A stretch of 64,000 bases of DNA, from contig WIUZ02000002.1 of assembly GCA_015956445.1 (NCBI GenBank), positions 2,480,001 to 2,544,000 of the forward strand, written 5' to 3'. The stretch's first letter is position 1. Each line of letters begins with the position of its first letter. A model generated the notes under the pieces. That model did not search any database, was not told the DNA's origin, and was given only the letters and a program-made list of their open reading frames with translations. A program made the position numbers and the translations under genes. Below are positions 36,757 through 47,303 of this stretch, piece by piece. This DNA comes from Thelephora terrestris (Eukaryota; Basidiomycota; Agaricomycetes; Thelephorales; Thelephoraceae).

Positions 36757-37165
36757 AGTAGTAGGGGTTGTTTGTAAGGGGAAAGAGTTGCTGTGAGTTG
36801 GTGGGAGTGGAAAGGAGGCGATAGGGAGAAAGACCAAACCATACCACGGGTTAAATACATCCAGATCAATGGAGTACCCAAACGGGCAAAGACAATACGC
36901 CATTACTCATTATCATCCCAAAAAGGATAAACGAACCCTCCACCCTAAATTGCAATTCCATCAAACACCGAGAAATCCCCACCGATCACGGGAAATCCCC
37001 ATTGCTCTTCTATTGACACCGTCAAACGTGAGAATTCCCCATCAATCATGGGAAATCCCCACCAGTCTTCTATTACTACCTTGAAACATGAGAAATCCCC
37101 ATTGTGCTTCTAATGACTCATCCACTATTGTTCTCCTGTTCTGCACTTGTTATTAATCGTTCTAA

Positions 37166-37666
37166 CACTGGGGGCAGGGGCACCTGGAATTGGTGATTAC
37201 ATCTTGATTACATGGTGAGTTCATGTGCACTTTTCAATAATTGTAATCGCCGATTCCAGGTTGATTACATTTCAAATGTTACCTTGACATGTAATCCAAC
37301 CAATGTCCACCAATTCCATTTGAAATGTTCTCAATAAATGTTTCTGGGATGTTTTTAACCTGTCGGCAAAAATAATACTGCAATGTAATCAGCATGTTCT
37401 TCAATCGTCCGAGATGTAATCTAAATGCGCTCAAAAACATGAGATGTTTTCACAATGTACCCACTAGGCACATTCAGGAAACATTGCTTGGGAACATCTT
37501 GAGGAAATTTCAAATGGAGCTGGTGGCAACAGTTGAATTACATGTCAAGGTAACATTTGAAATGTAATCAACCTGGAATCGGTGATTACAATCATTGAAA
37601 AGTGCACATGAACTCACCATGTAATCAAGATGTAATCACCAATTCCAGGTGCCCCTGCCCCCAGTG
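37166..37666. mobile_element. 501-bp CACTG-ended MITE, copy 2
   Basis: Same family as 11605-12105, with TAA duplicated on both sides. It lies in the intergenic region between the divergent E3-A genes, upstream of the plus-strand TATA box. E3-B lacks it, so it inserted after the E3 copies separated. Confidence 0.93.
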
Positions 37667-37771
37667 TAAGTCCCACCTCTCTGACTCATTTGACCTGCCC
37701 TAAATTACGCACAGACCATGTTGATTCCTGTTTGACTCGTTGTAGAATTATGACTCCTGTAGAGGATTGGG

Positions 37772-37778
37772 TATATAA
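37772..37778 (+). promoter_or_regulatory. TATA box of the E3-A rightward gene
   Basis: TATATAA lies 150 bp before the ATG at 37928, within 'gaggattgggtatataagga', followed by a pyrimidine-rich tract. The same string is conserved at about 59743-59755 in E3-B. Comparable TATATAA boxes precede E1 genes (41818-41824) and 'tataaga' precedes E2 genes (56891). Confidence 0.6.
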
Positions 37779-37927
37779 GGAAGAGCGTTCGCTCCTTTCT
37801 TTTCCCCATTCTCAATCTCTTCTGTACTCGTCTACCAAATACTTGGATAAACAAGTAAGCTGAGGAATTTTCCTCAAGGTCTTACCTTTTATCTGACTCA
37901 TTCAAGCAGGAATTCTCCTGCCAGTGT

Positions 37928-38581
37928 ATGTTCAGTGCCCCCAATCCATTCCCCTCTAACAGTCCTGTTCCCCGACCAGTCATACCCAATGCTCGACGCT
38001 CTATCTGGGAATATAAGCTCATCAGGAGCCTCCAGCTAAATAGAACCTCTGGTCTATTGGCTCACCACCCCTATTATCGTCCCTTCGCTGCCCTTGACGC
38101 CGGAGTAACTACTCCCCCCTTTTTATTAGGAGCTGATCATCAGTTTCTCTGGAAGTCTGATTTCACTGAGAGCGTGCTAGCCACTGTCTACTTCAGTATC
38201 AGCCCAGCCTTTTACTTTCCCACTCCACGAATCCACCTAACCACCAACATTCATACTCGCTGCCCTGCCATCATAGTTCTCTGGTGGGATATACCAACTG
38301 ACTTACCTTATCCGGTTATAGAATATCTTAACAGCTTTGAAGCCCTCAGCGACCAAGACTTCGAGCCTTTCATCCAACACCTGATCAAATTCTGCAACGA
38401 CTACAACGCTCCCATTCATCCCTATCAATTCGAGTCCCTGCTCGCTCTTGATATTCCCCCTCCTCTAGTTTCCACTCCAGGAACTCCTTTCCTCAAACCC
38501 CGTTCGGACACACCCTACCCTGCTAATCCTCTAGTGTCTCCCCTAAACAGTAAGCAGGCCCACAACCCTGACATGCACTGA
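37928..38581 (+). CDS. E3-A rightward gene, unknown 217-residue protein
   Basis: A single-exon frame with no coiled coil: 'SIWEYKLIRSLQLNRTSG', 'YYRPFAALDAGVTTPPFLLG', 'ESVLATVYFSISPAFYFPTP', 'PAIIVLWWDIPTDLPYPVIE', 'LSDQDFEPFIQHLIKFCNDY', then a Pro-rich tail. The frame runs through the element's right end and stops 8 bp outside it; in E3-B the related frame stops at 60523, 20 bp inside. The hydrophobic, aromatic composition suggests a small globular domain. I recognise no family. It diverges from the leftward gene with separate promoters. Confidence 0.65.
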   Translation: MFSAPNPFPSNSPVPRPVIPNARRSIWEYKLIRSLQLNRTSGLLAHHPYYRPFAALDAGVTTPPFLLGADHQFLWKSDFTESVLATVYFSISPAFYFPTPRIHLTTNIHTRCPAIIVLWWDIPTDLPYPVIEYLNSFEALSDQDFEPFIQHLIKFCNDYNAPIHPYQFESLLALDIPPPLVSTPGTPFLKPRSDTPYPANPLVSPLNSKQAHNPDMH

Positions 38582-40568
38582 GCCGACTCCGCAGAGTACT
38601 CACTAGTCCAACTAGCTTGTGAGAGAACGATCACGTCTCTATTCTTCTGGTAGGTTGTCCGAGGTCACTACAAGTCAGGTCGAAATCCTAAAGAGAAACC
38701 CAACCTAAACCGTACTTCGTTCGGTTTAACCAACAAGGGTTTATCCCTACAACAGGATTGATGACTCCACCAGTTGATCGACTGGACGCTTGAGGTGTTC
38801 TAATATGAACGCTGGGGTTCTATAGTTACGAGGCGCAGTTGATGCGCAGAGTGGGAGGGAGAGCAGATGGGGGATGTCTTGGATCAAACAAGAAACTCTG
38901 ACTTGACCTTAACTGCAACTGGGCTGAGAAGGGCAGAGGATTTCCTGAGGTAACAAAACTAAGGTACTACAATACAGCCACAGTTGCTACTTATACTAAA
39001 GGAGTGGCCATGACGTCAATACCCTAATATACCCTTATCAAGCCAGAACAAAGGGAGATAAGGAGTGTGAGAACGCTAAGTAAGGGAAGCGAACAAGGGT
39101 GACGCATGGGAGAATAAAGGACAAAGGGCCTTACTAGCGTGTGAAGGATTGCATAAAAGATAAGAAATGTCCGCATGAAACATAGGGGTAAAGATAACAC
39201 TAGTCCTAAAAGAAAAAGGGGCATGGGGTCATGAAAGTTCGTACCTGGGGATCTCACCCAAGGGCCAGGTGTCAATCTCCCTTTACATGGCCTCTGCCAG
39301 CTGGATTCAGGAGTAGAGACATTCAACATCCCTTGTTGTCTGTAGGCGGTAACAGCATCACGGACTAGTGGCAACCTCAACGTACGTCCGAACATGAGGA
39401 GGTCGGGCCTAGACTCATGGGACATGAGGGATTACAGATTCACCGGTGTTTCATGCTAATGGCTACTCCACATTCGCTGGGCTAAACAAAAAGAGTCTAA
39501 GGCACTCCTTCCAAATAACGGCAATTCCTTCCTCCGGTTAAGAGACTGTGATGTGACGGTCCACGTGTGTGATCAGGGTCCAGGGTTGGTCGTAATCGTA
39601 AAGTCATAAGGGGTTGTAAAAGGGGGTCGTGATGTCATGAAAGGGTCATCAGGGTCTTGAGACCTATTTTTAGTGCGTGCGCGTTCTAGGCGTTCCGGAA
39701 CAAAGTTCTTCCAAGGCTGTCCCGCGGGCCAAGGTGTCAGCTTGATGTAGTAAGCCAATGATGATGGTACAGGGGCGGAAGTTGATGTGACCCGGACCAA
39801 TGAGGTTTGTCGAGGCAGGTCACATGAAGGATCACCAATCTAGGCTATAAGAAGGACGTCTTCTTGGAGCCATCCTTGATCAGCAACACCAGCAACTTCC
39901 CCATCATCTTACCAAAACATGTCCTTCCCAAACAACCACACCTACAAAGTCGCCAACGGCATCTCCACCATCTCCCGTATCAACCGTCGTGCCACTGCCC
40001 GCAAGACCTACGCCAATGCGGCGGGGACTCCCTATACCACTGATGACCAGGTATGGGGGAGACCTAGAGCTTCGTGTGTTTGCACTAATGCCTTCCTCTA
40101 GGTAGAGGTTACGTTCTTTAGGGCGTTGATGTTCAGCTAACGGCTTCTAGATCTTGGAGGTCGTCAAGGAGGTGGACACTGAACGTCTCAGGGAGATGAT
40201 CCCTCATTTGATGGGGTTGACCTGGGACGATGAGCTCTGGGTCCGTACAATGATTGCCGAGAAGGTGGCCTTCCAGATGAGGGGTAGGTTCGGGGAGTTG
40301 GAGCATCCAATCAAGAAGGAGCTCTGGTACACCCTGCAGAGGGGAATCTACGATCAGGACCTGTTGGAGCACGGGGCAACCGTTCCTCGGGCCGTCCGCC
40401 ATGCCACCGCTTCCACTAGTCTCTTGTGGTCGCTCGTTCGGGAAGGGGAGAGCCGGGTGGGTTCTCCGTTTGAATATTCGAGTATGACTCTCAACTAATC
40501 AAACTGCCTAGGTGGAACGTTTAGAGCGCGAGGTGAAGGAGGCGAAGGCAGACGTCCTTCATCTGTCA

Positions 40569-40930
40569 CACAGTGGGCAATGGGGTCCAATCCAATCCGG
40601 ATTATCCCCTGTTTATGTTCCGATTAGGATAAATATTCAGTGTATTTCCTTATCTAGTATATACCTGAAAATCCGGGAATAATCCAACAAGGATTATTGT
40701 TTGAATATTTTTCAGATTATCTAAAATATTCCACTGTGCCAGCCAATCAGCTGGCTCCAATCACAATATTCCGTGCCGGAATATTTTACAAGTTTCCCAA
40801 CATTTTCTTAGCAATATTACCAAATATTTTCCAGTACTAAACCAATACCGAAAATGTAAGTAATATTTATCCTAATCAGAACATAAACAGGGGATAATCC
40901 GGATTGGATTGGACCCCATTGCCCACTGTG
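40569..40930. mobile_element. 362-bp MITE with CACAGTGGGC ends
   Basis: Long inverted repeats begin CACAGTGGGCAATGGGGTCC. TCA is duplicated on both sides (40566-40568 and 40931-40933), and comparison with E2-C shows a clean insertion in 'ctgtcagcggagg'. The core is AT-rich with 'cagccaatcagctggct' at its centre. No coding content. Confidence 0.92.
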
Positions 40931-41194
40931 TCAGTGGAGGGTCTTCATATGAATGAGACCTTGGCCGCATTCCAGCAGGGGACAAATGAGGCGTTGGAGG
41001 CGATGGTTGCTAACCATCAAGAGTTGATTGCCGGCCTGAAGGTTTGGGATAATAACATCAAGGGTGCTTTGGCCAGGAGGGATGAAAAGGTTCTTTCAGC
41101 CTTTGCAGGTTTATGCAATGACTGAGAGACTTCTTCTAGACTGAGCAACTCGAAGACGTGGCGGCCGTGTTGACTGCGCAGGTCGTGTCCTTGC

Positions 41195-43552
41195 TGTCAG
41201 GCCGACGCGACCTCTACAGTTCAATAGCACTCTTGCTATCCAAACCTATCACACTCAGGGGTCAAACACACAGTTATAGCCCTGTTGCAAACCCAGGGAT
41301 ATCGGAAGTCTCTTCACAGACTAGATTGGAAAGAAGGAGAAGGAAGGAGACAAGGGTCTTCAGGCACTCTTGCTCTAAGCACACAGCAGTAGAGGTCACG
41401 GAGAGTCTGAGATAACAAATCTAAGGAGTACAGGCTAAACTACTCTGAGTATATATACTACTTAGATTTGTGACGTCACAGTGACATGTAACTACTCTAA
41501 TGATACAAACACAGACAAACATGATCCGTGCACAGCACTGCATGGTCTGTGCGTTACGTGGTGACTAATGCTACAAATTATCAGCTGATAAACGAAAGTG
41601 TGGCGGCCAATAGCAATTTGAGAGCATTACAAAGCAGTTACAAAGCATGACGTAGCCTGAGAATGTTCGGAAGGAATGTGGGTATGGCTGACAGCCAATG
41701 GCAAAAGGGGAGCATATGACTAAGAAATAGGGGCATATGATGTCATGTGGGTCATGTGCAGTAAACAATAGAAATGATGACTCAACTCCTGAGTCGTGGA
41801 AGGGGCATGGCATTTGGTATATAACCAAAGGGGGTTGGATGACTGGGTCTCTCAACAAACCCACCTTTGTTACACATAGCCAACATGCCTCGTGCTCAAA
41901 CTCGTGTTCCCACTCGTCGCTCTTCTTCCTACTCTCCTGTTCAGGAGAACAACTTCAACATCAATCGTTTCTCCCATGCCCGCCGTGATCTGTCTCGTCC
42001 TTATCCCACTTTGGGAGCCGTTATGGATCGCACCGCCACCACCAACCCTAAGGAAGGGTTCTCTGATTTAGGTGGGGGTCCTGCTTGCGCATTCCGATTT
42101 AGGAAACCAAGCTAACTCCTTTTAGGTTTCAGGGACTTTCTCCAAGCCGCTTGTAGGGTGTCTCGGCGCAAGTTGGCGCGCATTGAGACCAACCCTTATG
42201 TGAATGAACTCCTCAATAGGGGTGTTGAGTTTGTGACTGAGGCCAACGAGACCTTCAACTCTGTGTTGGAGGCCAGCGTTCTCCATACGGGGAACATTGG
42301 GTCCATGTTAATGGATGAAGTGGCTCATGTCAACGAGCACATTGATGGTCGTCGTGAGGAGATAGAAGCTTTGGAGAATTGGAAGGAGGATATGCAAGGC
42401 GTCATTCATGGACAGGAAGATAGCATCGTTCGGCAGGGCGCCAACATCAATTTGGTGAAGGGAGAGTTGACCACTCTCAAGGACTTGGTCCGGGCTCTGG
42501 TTACTAAGACCGGAGAATTGGAGGACGATAAGGTAACGAGTAGCGGTTGAAGGTTTTTGATATCTTCTAACCCTATCCGTTTAGGTTCGCCTTAGTCGTC
42601 GTATTTCCGAGTTGACCAGAGAAGTCCGGGATCTCCAGAGGAGGTGCAGCGAGCCGGAGGTCCGAGTTGAAGAAGAGGAATTGGAAGTTCCGCATCGGGC
42701 CGGGTCACCAATAATCCCTAATCGGGCTGAGTCGCCACCTGCTCGTTTGTTGGTCCGTCACGAGAACAGGTTGGTTCCTGTTGATGATGAGGTCATTGAG
42801 ATCAGGAGCGACGAATTCTATCAGAACGTAGGAGTTGTCTGTAGGGATACTCCTCGTCCTGAGTTCGTGTCTACTCCTTGGAGTAGTCGTCGTCAATGGC
42901 CTGCCTTGGAGTATGATCCGTACGCCAAGTTCGTTCCCGATAGTGAACCAAACTCTGATACGGAGCTTCCAGATTACGATGACTTGTCGGACATTGACCC
43001 AAACGAGATTAGGGAGCAGAACTGGGTGAATGAGGAGTTGGTGAGGTTGGCCTTGGAGGCAGTACAAAGGATTCACAGAGATATTGATTAGATAACTCTT
43101 TTGTACTGTGGCTCCTTGGAATCAATCTTCGTTCTTGTCTATTGCGTGTCATCCATGAGTCGTAAAGCATAATGGTTTTCATAAGTCTAATCCAAGGGTC
43201 AGATTAATAAGCCGGTTGACTTCTGCGAGAGGTCAGCGCGCGACACTTATTAATACATCCCTTGTTGTCGGTAGCCTGAATATCTACTAGTCGTCCAGGG
43301 GCAACGGAGGGCCAGGTAGGGGGGATCTTCGTATGAAGGTCCGCTGGTACATGTTCACGTATCATACCTCGGGTCTTCTGGGGTATCTTGACTAGTAGCA
43401 CGTTCCACGTATTGGACTTTGAATCGTTGAGCATAGGGCATACTGCATAATAAACAGTTTACCGCTGTGTTTAGGGCAAGGCACCAACTGACTTAGTGGT
43501 GATGAGGCGTTAAATAAAGGAAATGAAGTGGGTAAATGGCGAAATCATCACA
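41195..43552 (+). mobile_element. E1-A: TGTCAGGCC...ATCATCACA element (2.36 kb)
   Basis: Left end TGTCAGGCCGACGCGACC, right end 'gaaatcatcaca'. CTTGC is duplicated (41190-41194 and 43553-43557), and the interrupted E2-B exon reads continuously once the element and one CTTGC are removed. It carries one gene and no recognisable enzyme frame. The termini are TG...CA, but the right end lacks the CCTGACA of E2 and E3. Confidence 0.95.
41885..43091 (+). CDS. E1-A coiled-coil protein (366 residues), one intron missing
   Basis: Exons 41885-42071, 42126-42532 and 42585-43091. Starts MPRAQTRVPTRRSSSYSPVQ, a basic Ser-rich N-terminus; then 'SRRKLARIETNPYVNELLNR', a long coiled coil to 'TLKDLVRALVTKTGELEDDK', and an acidic C-terminus with 'PNSDTELPDYDDLSDIDPNE'. 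Compared with E1-C, the 407-bp middle exon equals exons 2 and 3 joined (335 + 72), so one intron is absent with base precision, while intron 1 has a wholly different sequence. TATATAA at 41818-41824. Function unknown; the basic head, coil and acidic tail could suit a self-assembling or nucleic-acid-binding protein, which is inference. Confidence 0.75.
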
Positions 43553-44880
43553 CTTGCAGGATAAGACCTGCAACTGCAAGGAGGGTCCTGTGTTGGTTGG
43601 TCAGGGGACTGCCGACGTTCCGTTCGAGCTGGAGTACACCGACGAAGTGGTACTCCCATTGCCTAACCCGTCATCCTATGCGACACCTCCGATTGAGAAC
43701 TCTGTTCCCGTCCCAACTCCGGCCCCGGCTTCCACTTTGGCCGCGTCCGACAAGGAGAACTGTGGGCGCTGCGTCTTGCAGCCAATCCATCAGTTGGTGA
43801 AGATTGAGGATGAGGTCATGGTCGTTGATCGGGCCGAAGATGCTCCGAGAGTTGCCGAGGTACGTCCGGTGACTAAGGGACAACGTTGCAAACGCTCTCG
43901 ACGCCGTCCTGCCCATCGCATGACCGCATTGGCTAATCCTTACCCTCGACCAGTTGAGTTGGATGGTGACCAGTCTGGTCGAAGTGAGGAGCGAGGATTC
44001 CGATATCGGGTCCACCGTCCTTTCCAACAGGTCGAGTCAGAGGTCCAGCGAAGGCACTTCACCAGACTCGCAGTACAGGATCCCACCCAGGGGTCCGACG
44101 AGGGAGACGGAGGGTCGCTTGCCGACTACGTTGATAGTCCTGCCGAGCGGTCACCCGGTGATGGAGATGTGGGACCAGATGTTCCGCAGTTCGGTGACAT
44201 CTGGGAGGCTGATCAGACCGCTCGAAGGCATCTCTTCCTATCGGCTTGAGCTAGTCGTTCAGCTGAGTGCCAAAGACGGTGACACCATGTTCGGGGAGGT
44301 CCTTGCAAGGAGGGGCCAGCACTACGATCTCCGGGATGGACAGTTGATGACCTTTAGGCCTGCCGTAGATAGAGTCGATTTCTGATGGGACGTTGATAGC
44401 ATTTTGTATGGCCATGTAGTTCCGATTCACTGGGAATAGTACGCGCGTGTGTGTGTTTTGAATGATTGGTGTGAAGGATAAAGAATGTGAAGCATTCAAA
44501 CACAAGAAATGGTGAGAAGAGTTCGAAGAAAGAGCGTGTTATAAAAAGTTTAAAAATACCATGTTCCTGACAATATACAAGTCCATGAAAGGATTTGCAA
44601 CTTGACAGAGCCAACTCGATTTTTCCCTGATTTCTTTGTTCTCCTGAGGGGTGAGCTTGGGCTCGCTGAAGTGTAGGGTAAGCATGTGGTTATCGGATGG
44701 GGTTCGCGAGGTGCTACATACCTCTGGGGATTGTTCTCAGAAAGCTGCGTTGCCATGGTCGTTCGAGGGAGGGATTCAATGGGCGGTTGCACCCCTAATG
44801 TATCCCTCCTGTGCGGTTTATTTGTTTCAGTTAGCAAACTCCAAACAAGGATAGATCCAATGCACCAGTTGCATCCGCTG

Positions 44881-47303
44881 TGTGATGATTTCGCCGTTTA
44901 CCCCCTTTCATTTCCTTTATTTAATGCCTCATCACCACTAAGTCAGTTGGTGCCCTGCCCTAAACACGGCGGTAAACTGTTTATTATGCAATATGCCCTA
45001 TGCTTAACGACTCAAAGTCCAATACGTGGAACGTGCTACTAGTCAAGATACCCCAGAAGACCCGAGGTATAATACGTGAACATGTATCGGCGGACCTTCA
45101 TACGAAGATCCCCCCTACCTGGCCCTCCGTTGCCCCTGGACGACTAGTAGATATTCAGGCTACCGACAACAAGGGATGTATTAATAAGCGTCGCGCGCTG
45201 ACCTCTCGCAGAAGTCAACCGGCTTATTAATCTGACCCTTGGATTGGACTTATGAAAACCATTATGCTTTACGACTCATGGATCACATGCAATAGACAAA
45301 ATAGAAGATTAATTCCTTGGAAGCCAAATAGTACAAAAGAGTTATTTAATCAATATCTCTGTGAATCCTCTGTACTACTTCCAAGGCCGATCTCACCAAC
45401 TCCTCGTTCAACCAGTTCTGCTCCCGGATCTCGTTCGGGTCTACGTCCGACAAGTCATCATAATCTGGAAGCTCCGTATCAGAGTTTGGTTCACTATCGG
45501 GAACGAACTCGGCGTACGGATCATACTCCAGAGCAGGCCATTGACGGCGACTACTCCAAGGAGTAGAAACGAACTCAGGACGAGGAGTATCCCTACGGAC
45601 AACTCCTACGTTCTGATAGAATTCGTCGCTCCCGATTTCGATGACCTCATCATCAATGGGAACCAACCTGTTCTCGTGACGGACCAACAAACGAGCGGGC
45701 GGCGACTCAGCCCGATTAGGGATGATCGGCGACCCGGCCCGATGCAGAACCTCTTCCCCTTCTTCTTCTTCGACTTGGACCTCCGGCTCGTTGCACTTCC
45801 TCTGGAGATCCCGGACTTCTCCGGTCAATTCGGAAACACGACGAGTAAGGCGGACCTAAAAGGAACAGGGTTAGAAGACGACAATTATCTTCGATCCCAG
45901 TCCCAGTACCTTATCGTCTTCCAATTCCCCGGTCTTCGCAACGAGACTCCGGACCAAGTCCTTCAATGTGATCACCTCTCCCTAAAGGAAATGTTGAGTT
46001 AGAGATGACCAATATCTCCTGACCCCACATTTACCTTCAACCTGTCGATCGCCATACCATGCTGCTCCTGCTCATCCTCGATCTTCAAGATGCCTTCATG
46101 ACATCCAAGGAACTCCTTCTCCAATTTCTCGATCTCTTCTCGACGACCATCAACTCGCTCATTGACATGAGCAATCTCATCCATCAACATGGACCCAACG
46201 TTACCCGTATGGATAACGCTGGCCTCCAACACAGAGTTGAAGGTCTCATTGGTCTCGGTGACGAACTCGACACCCCTGTTAAGGAGTTCGGTCGCATAAG
46301 GGTTCGTCTCGATACGCGCCAACTTGCGCCGAGACACCCTACGAGAAGCCTGGATAAAGTCCCTAAACCTAAAGCGGAACGTCAGCAGACATGCTAAATA
46401 TGTCAACCGGCATCCCGAACCTAAGTCGGTAAAACCCTCATTAGGGTCGGCGGTGGCGGTCCGGTCCATGACGTTTCCCAAAGTGGGATAGGGACGGGAG
46501 GCATCACGACGAGCGTGAGAGAAACGGTCGATGTTAAAGTTGTTCTCCTGAACAGGAGAGTAGGAAGAAGAGCGACGGGTGGGAACACGAGTAGAAGCAC
46601 GAGGCATGTTGACTGTGTGTAACAAAGGTGGGTTTGTTGAGAGACCCAGTCATCCAACCCCCTTTGGTTATATACCAAATGCCACGCCCCTTCCACGACT
46701 CAGGAGTTGAGTCATCATTTCTATTGTTTACTGCGCATGACCCACATGACATCATATGCCCCTATTTCTTAGTCATATGTTCCCCTTTTTGCCATTGGCT
46801 GTTAGTCAGTCATACCCACATTCCTTCCGAACATTCCCAGGCTACGTCATGCTTTGTAACTGCTTTGTAATGCTCTCAAATTGCTATTGGCCGCCACACT
46901 TTCGTTTATCAGCTGATAATTTGTAGCATTAGTCACCACGTAACGCACAGACCATGCAGTGCTGCGCACGGACCATGTTTGTCTGTGTTTGTATCTTTAG
47001 GGTAGTTACATGTCACTGTCACGTCACAAATCTAAGTAGTATATATACTCAGAGTAGTTTAGCCTGTACTCCTTAGATTTGTTATCATCAGACTCTCCGT
47101 GACCTCTACTGCTGTGTGCTTAGAGCAAGAGTGCCTGAAGACCCTTGTCTCCTTCTTTCTCCTCTTCTCCAATCTAGTCTGTGAAGAGACTTCCGATATC
47201 CCTGGGTTTGCAACAGGGTTATAGCTGTGTGTTTGACCCCTGCATGTGATAGGTTTGGATAGCAAGAGTGCTATTGAACTGTAGAGGTCACGTCAGCCTG
47301 ACA
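44881..47303 (-). mobile_element. E1-B, inverted copy
   Basis: Reads as the reverse complement of E1: TGTGATGATTTCGCC at the left and 'gtcagcctgaca' at the right. CGCTG is duplicated (44876-44880 and 47304-47308). Without it, the ATGs of the leftward accessory gene (44756) and the rightward Plavaka 3 (47343) are only about 160 bp apart, so E1-B sits in a shared promoter. Two base changes are seen in the terminal 'ggtcacgtcagcc' relative to E1-A. Confidence 0.95.
45346..46607 (-). CDS. E1-B coiled-coil protein gene
   Basis: Same four-exon structure as E1-C, with start at 46607 and stop at 45346. The first intron is near-identical to that of E1-C ('ggttgacatatttagcatgt') and unlike E1-A. The second intron, missing from E1-A, is present here. 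The tail reads 'PNSDTELPDYDDLSDVDPNE'. No inactivating change was noticed. Domain layout as for E1-A. Confidence 0.75.

Larger units (their letters stand above)
35787..38573 (+). mobile_element. E3-A: TGTCACG...CCTGACA element with two divergent genes
   Basis: The left end TGTCACGAACGCGTGACA is itself a 7-bp stem hairpin; the right end is 'cccacaaccctgaca'. TGCAC flanks both sides (35782-35786 and 38574-38578), matching E2 sequence, so the insertion into E2-B is certain. It contains a minus-strand gene on the left, a MITE (37166-37666) between the genes, and a plus-strand gene on the right. Without the MITE it is about 2.28 kb. Confidence 0.93.
39919..44249 (+). pseudogene. E2-B coiled-coil protein gene, disrupted
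   Basis: Exon 1 is 39919-40050, then the paired introns 40051-40101 and 40102-40150, and exon 2 from 40151. The coiled-coil exon is cut by a 362-bp MITE at 40568 and the last exon by E1-A at 41195; coding sequence resumes at 43553 and stops at 44249. Outside the two insertions the frame is well kept, so both events look recent. The overlapping downstream frame to 44385 is conserved. Confidence 0.82.
35750..44572 (+). mobile_element. E2-B: element with three nested insertions
   Basis: Left end at 35750 and right end CCTGACA at 44572 match E2. Inside are E3-A (35787-38573, 37 bp from the left end), a MITE (40569-40930), and E1-A (41195-43552). The five bases outside the ends (GCCTG and ATATA) do not match, unlike E2-A and E2-C, so one flank was lost or the copy is a recombinant. 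Both flanks nevertheless carry pieces of the same minus-strand accessory gene. Confidence 0.85.
28820..44756 (-). pseudogene. Accessory gene divergent from Plavaka 3, shattered by nested insertions
   Basis: Pieces on the minus strand appear to be one gene. 44756-44573: MATQLSENNPQ, an intron, 'PKLTPQENKEIREKSSWLCQ'. 35700-35315: 'REIYMADFNAITSHLPFLKS', 'TTKRSIVKLIPQKYLPLGEN'. 32390-32130: 'IDHLTTFETDPER', 'SRMKLRNGGLSLIDSKGDPK', 'FPAFLYDEDVMDGSLAQGLF'. 31125-30960: 'VYKLVFIAPSAATGAKGLVK'. 29250-28820: exons ending 'DDEIPALLSLDDNPPS'. The 'RNG.LSLI...FPAFLYDEDV...RGPLLL' block is familiar from multi-copy hypothetical proteins of agarics. Insertions separating the pieces are E2-B, E4, and two foldbacks. 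Linking the last piece is the least certain. Confidence 0.55.
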
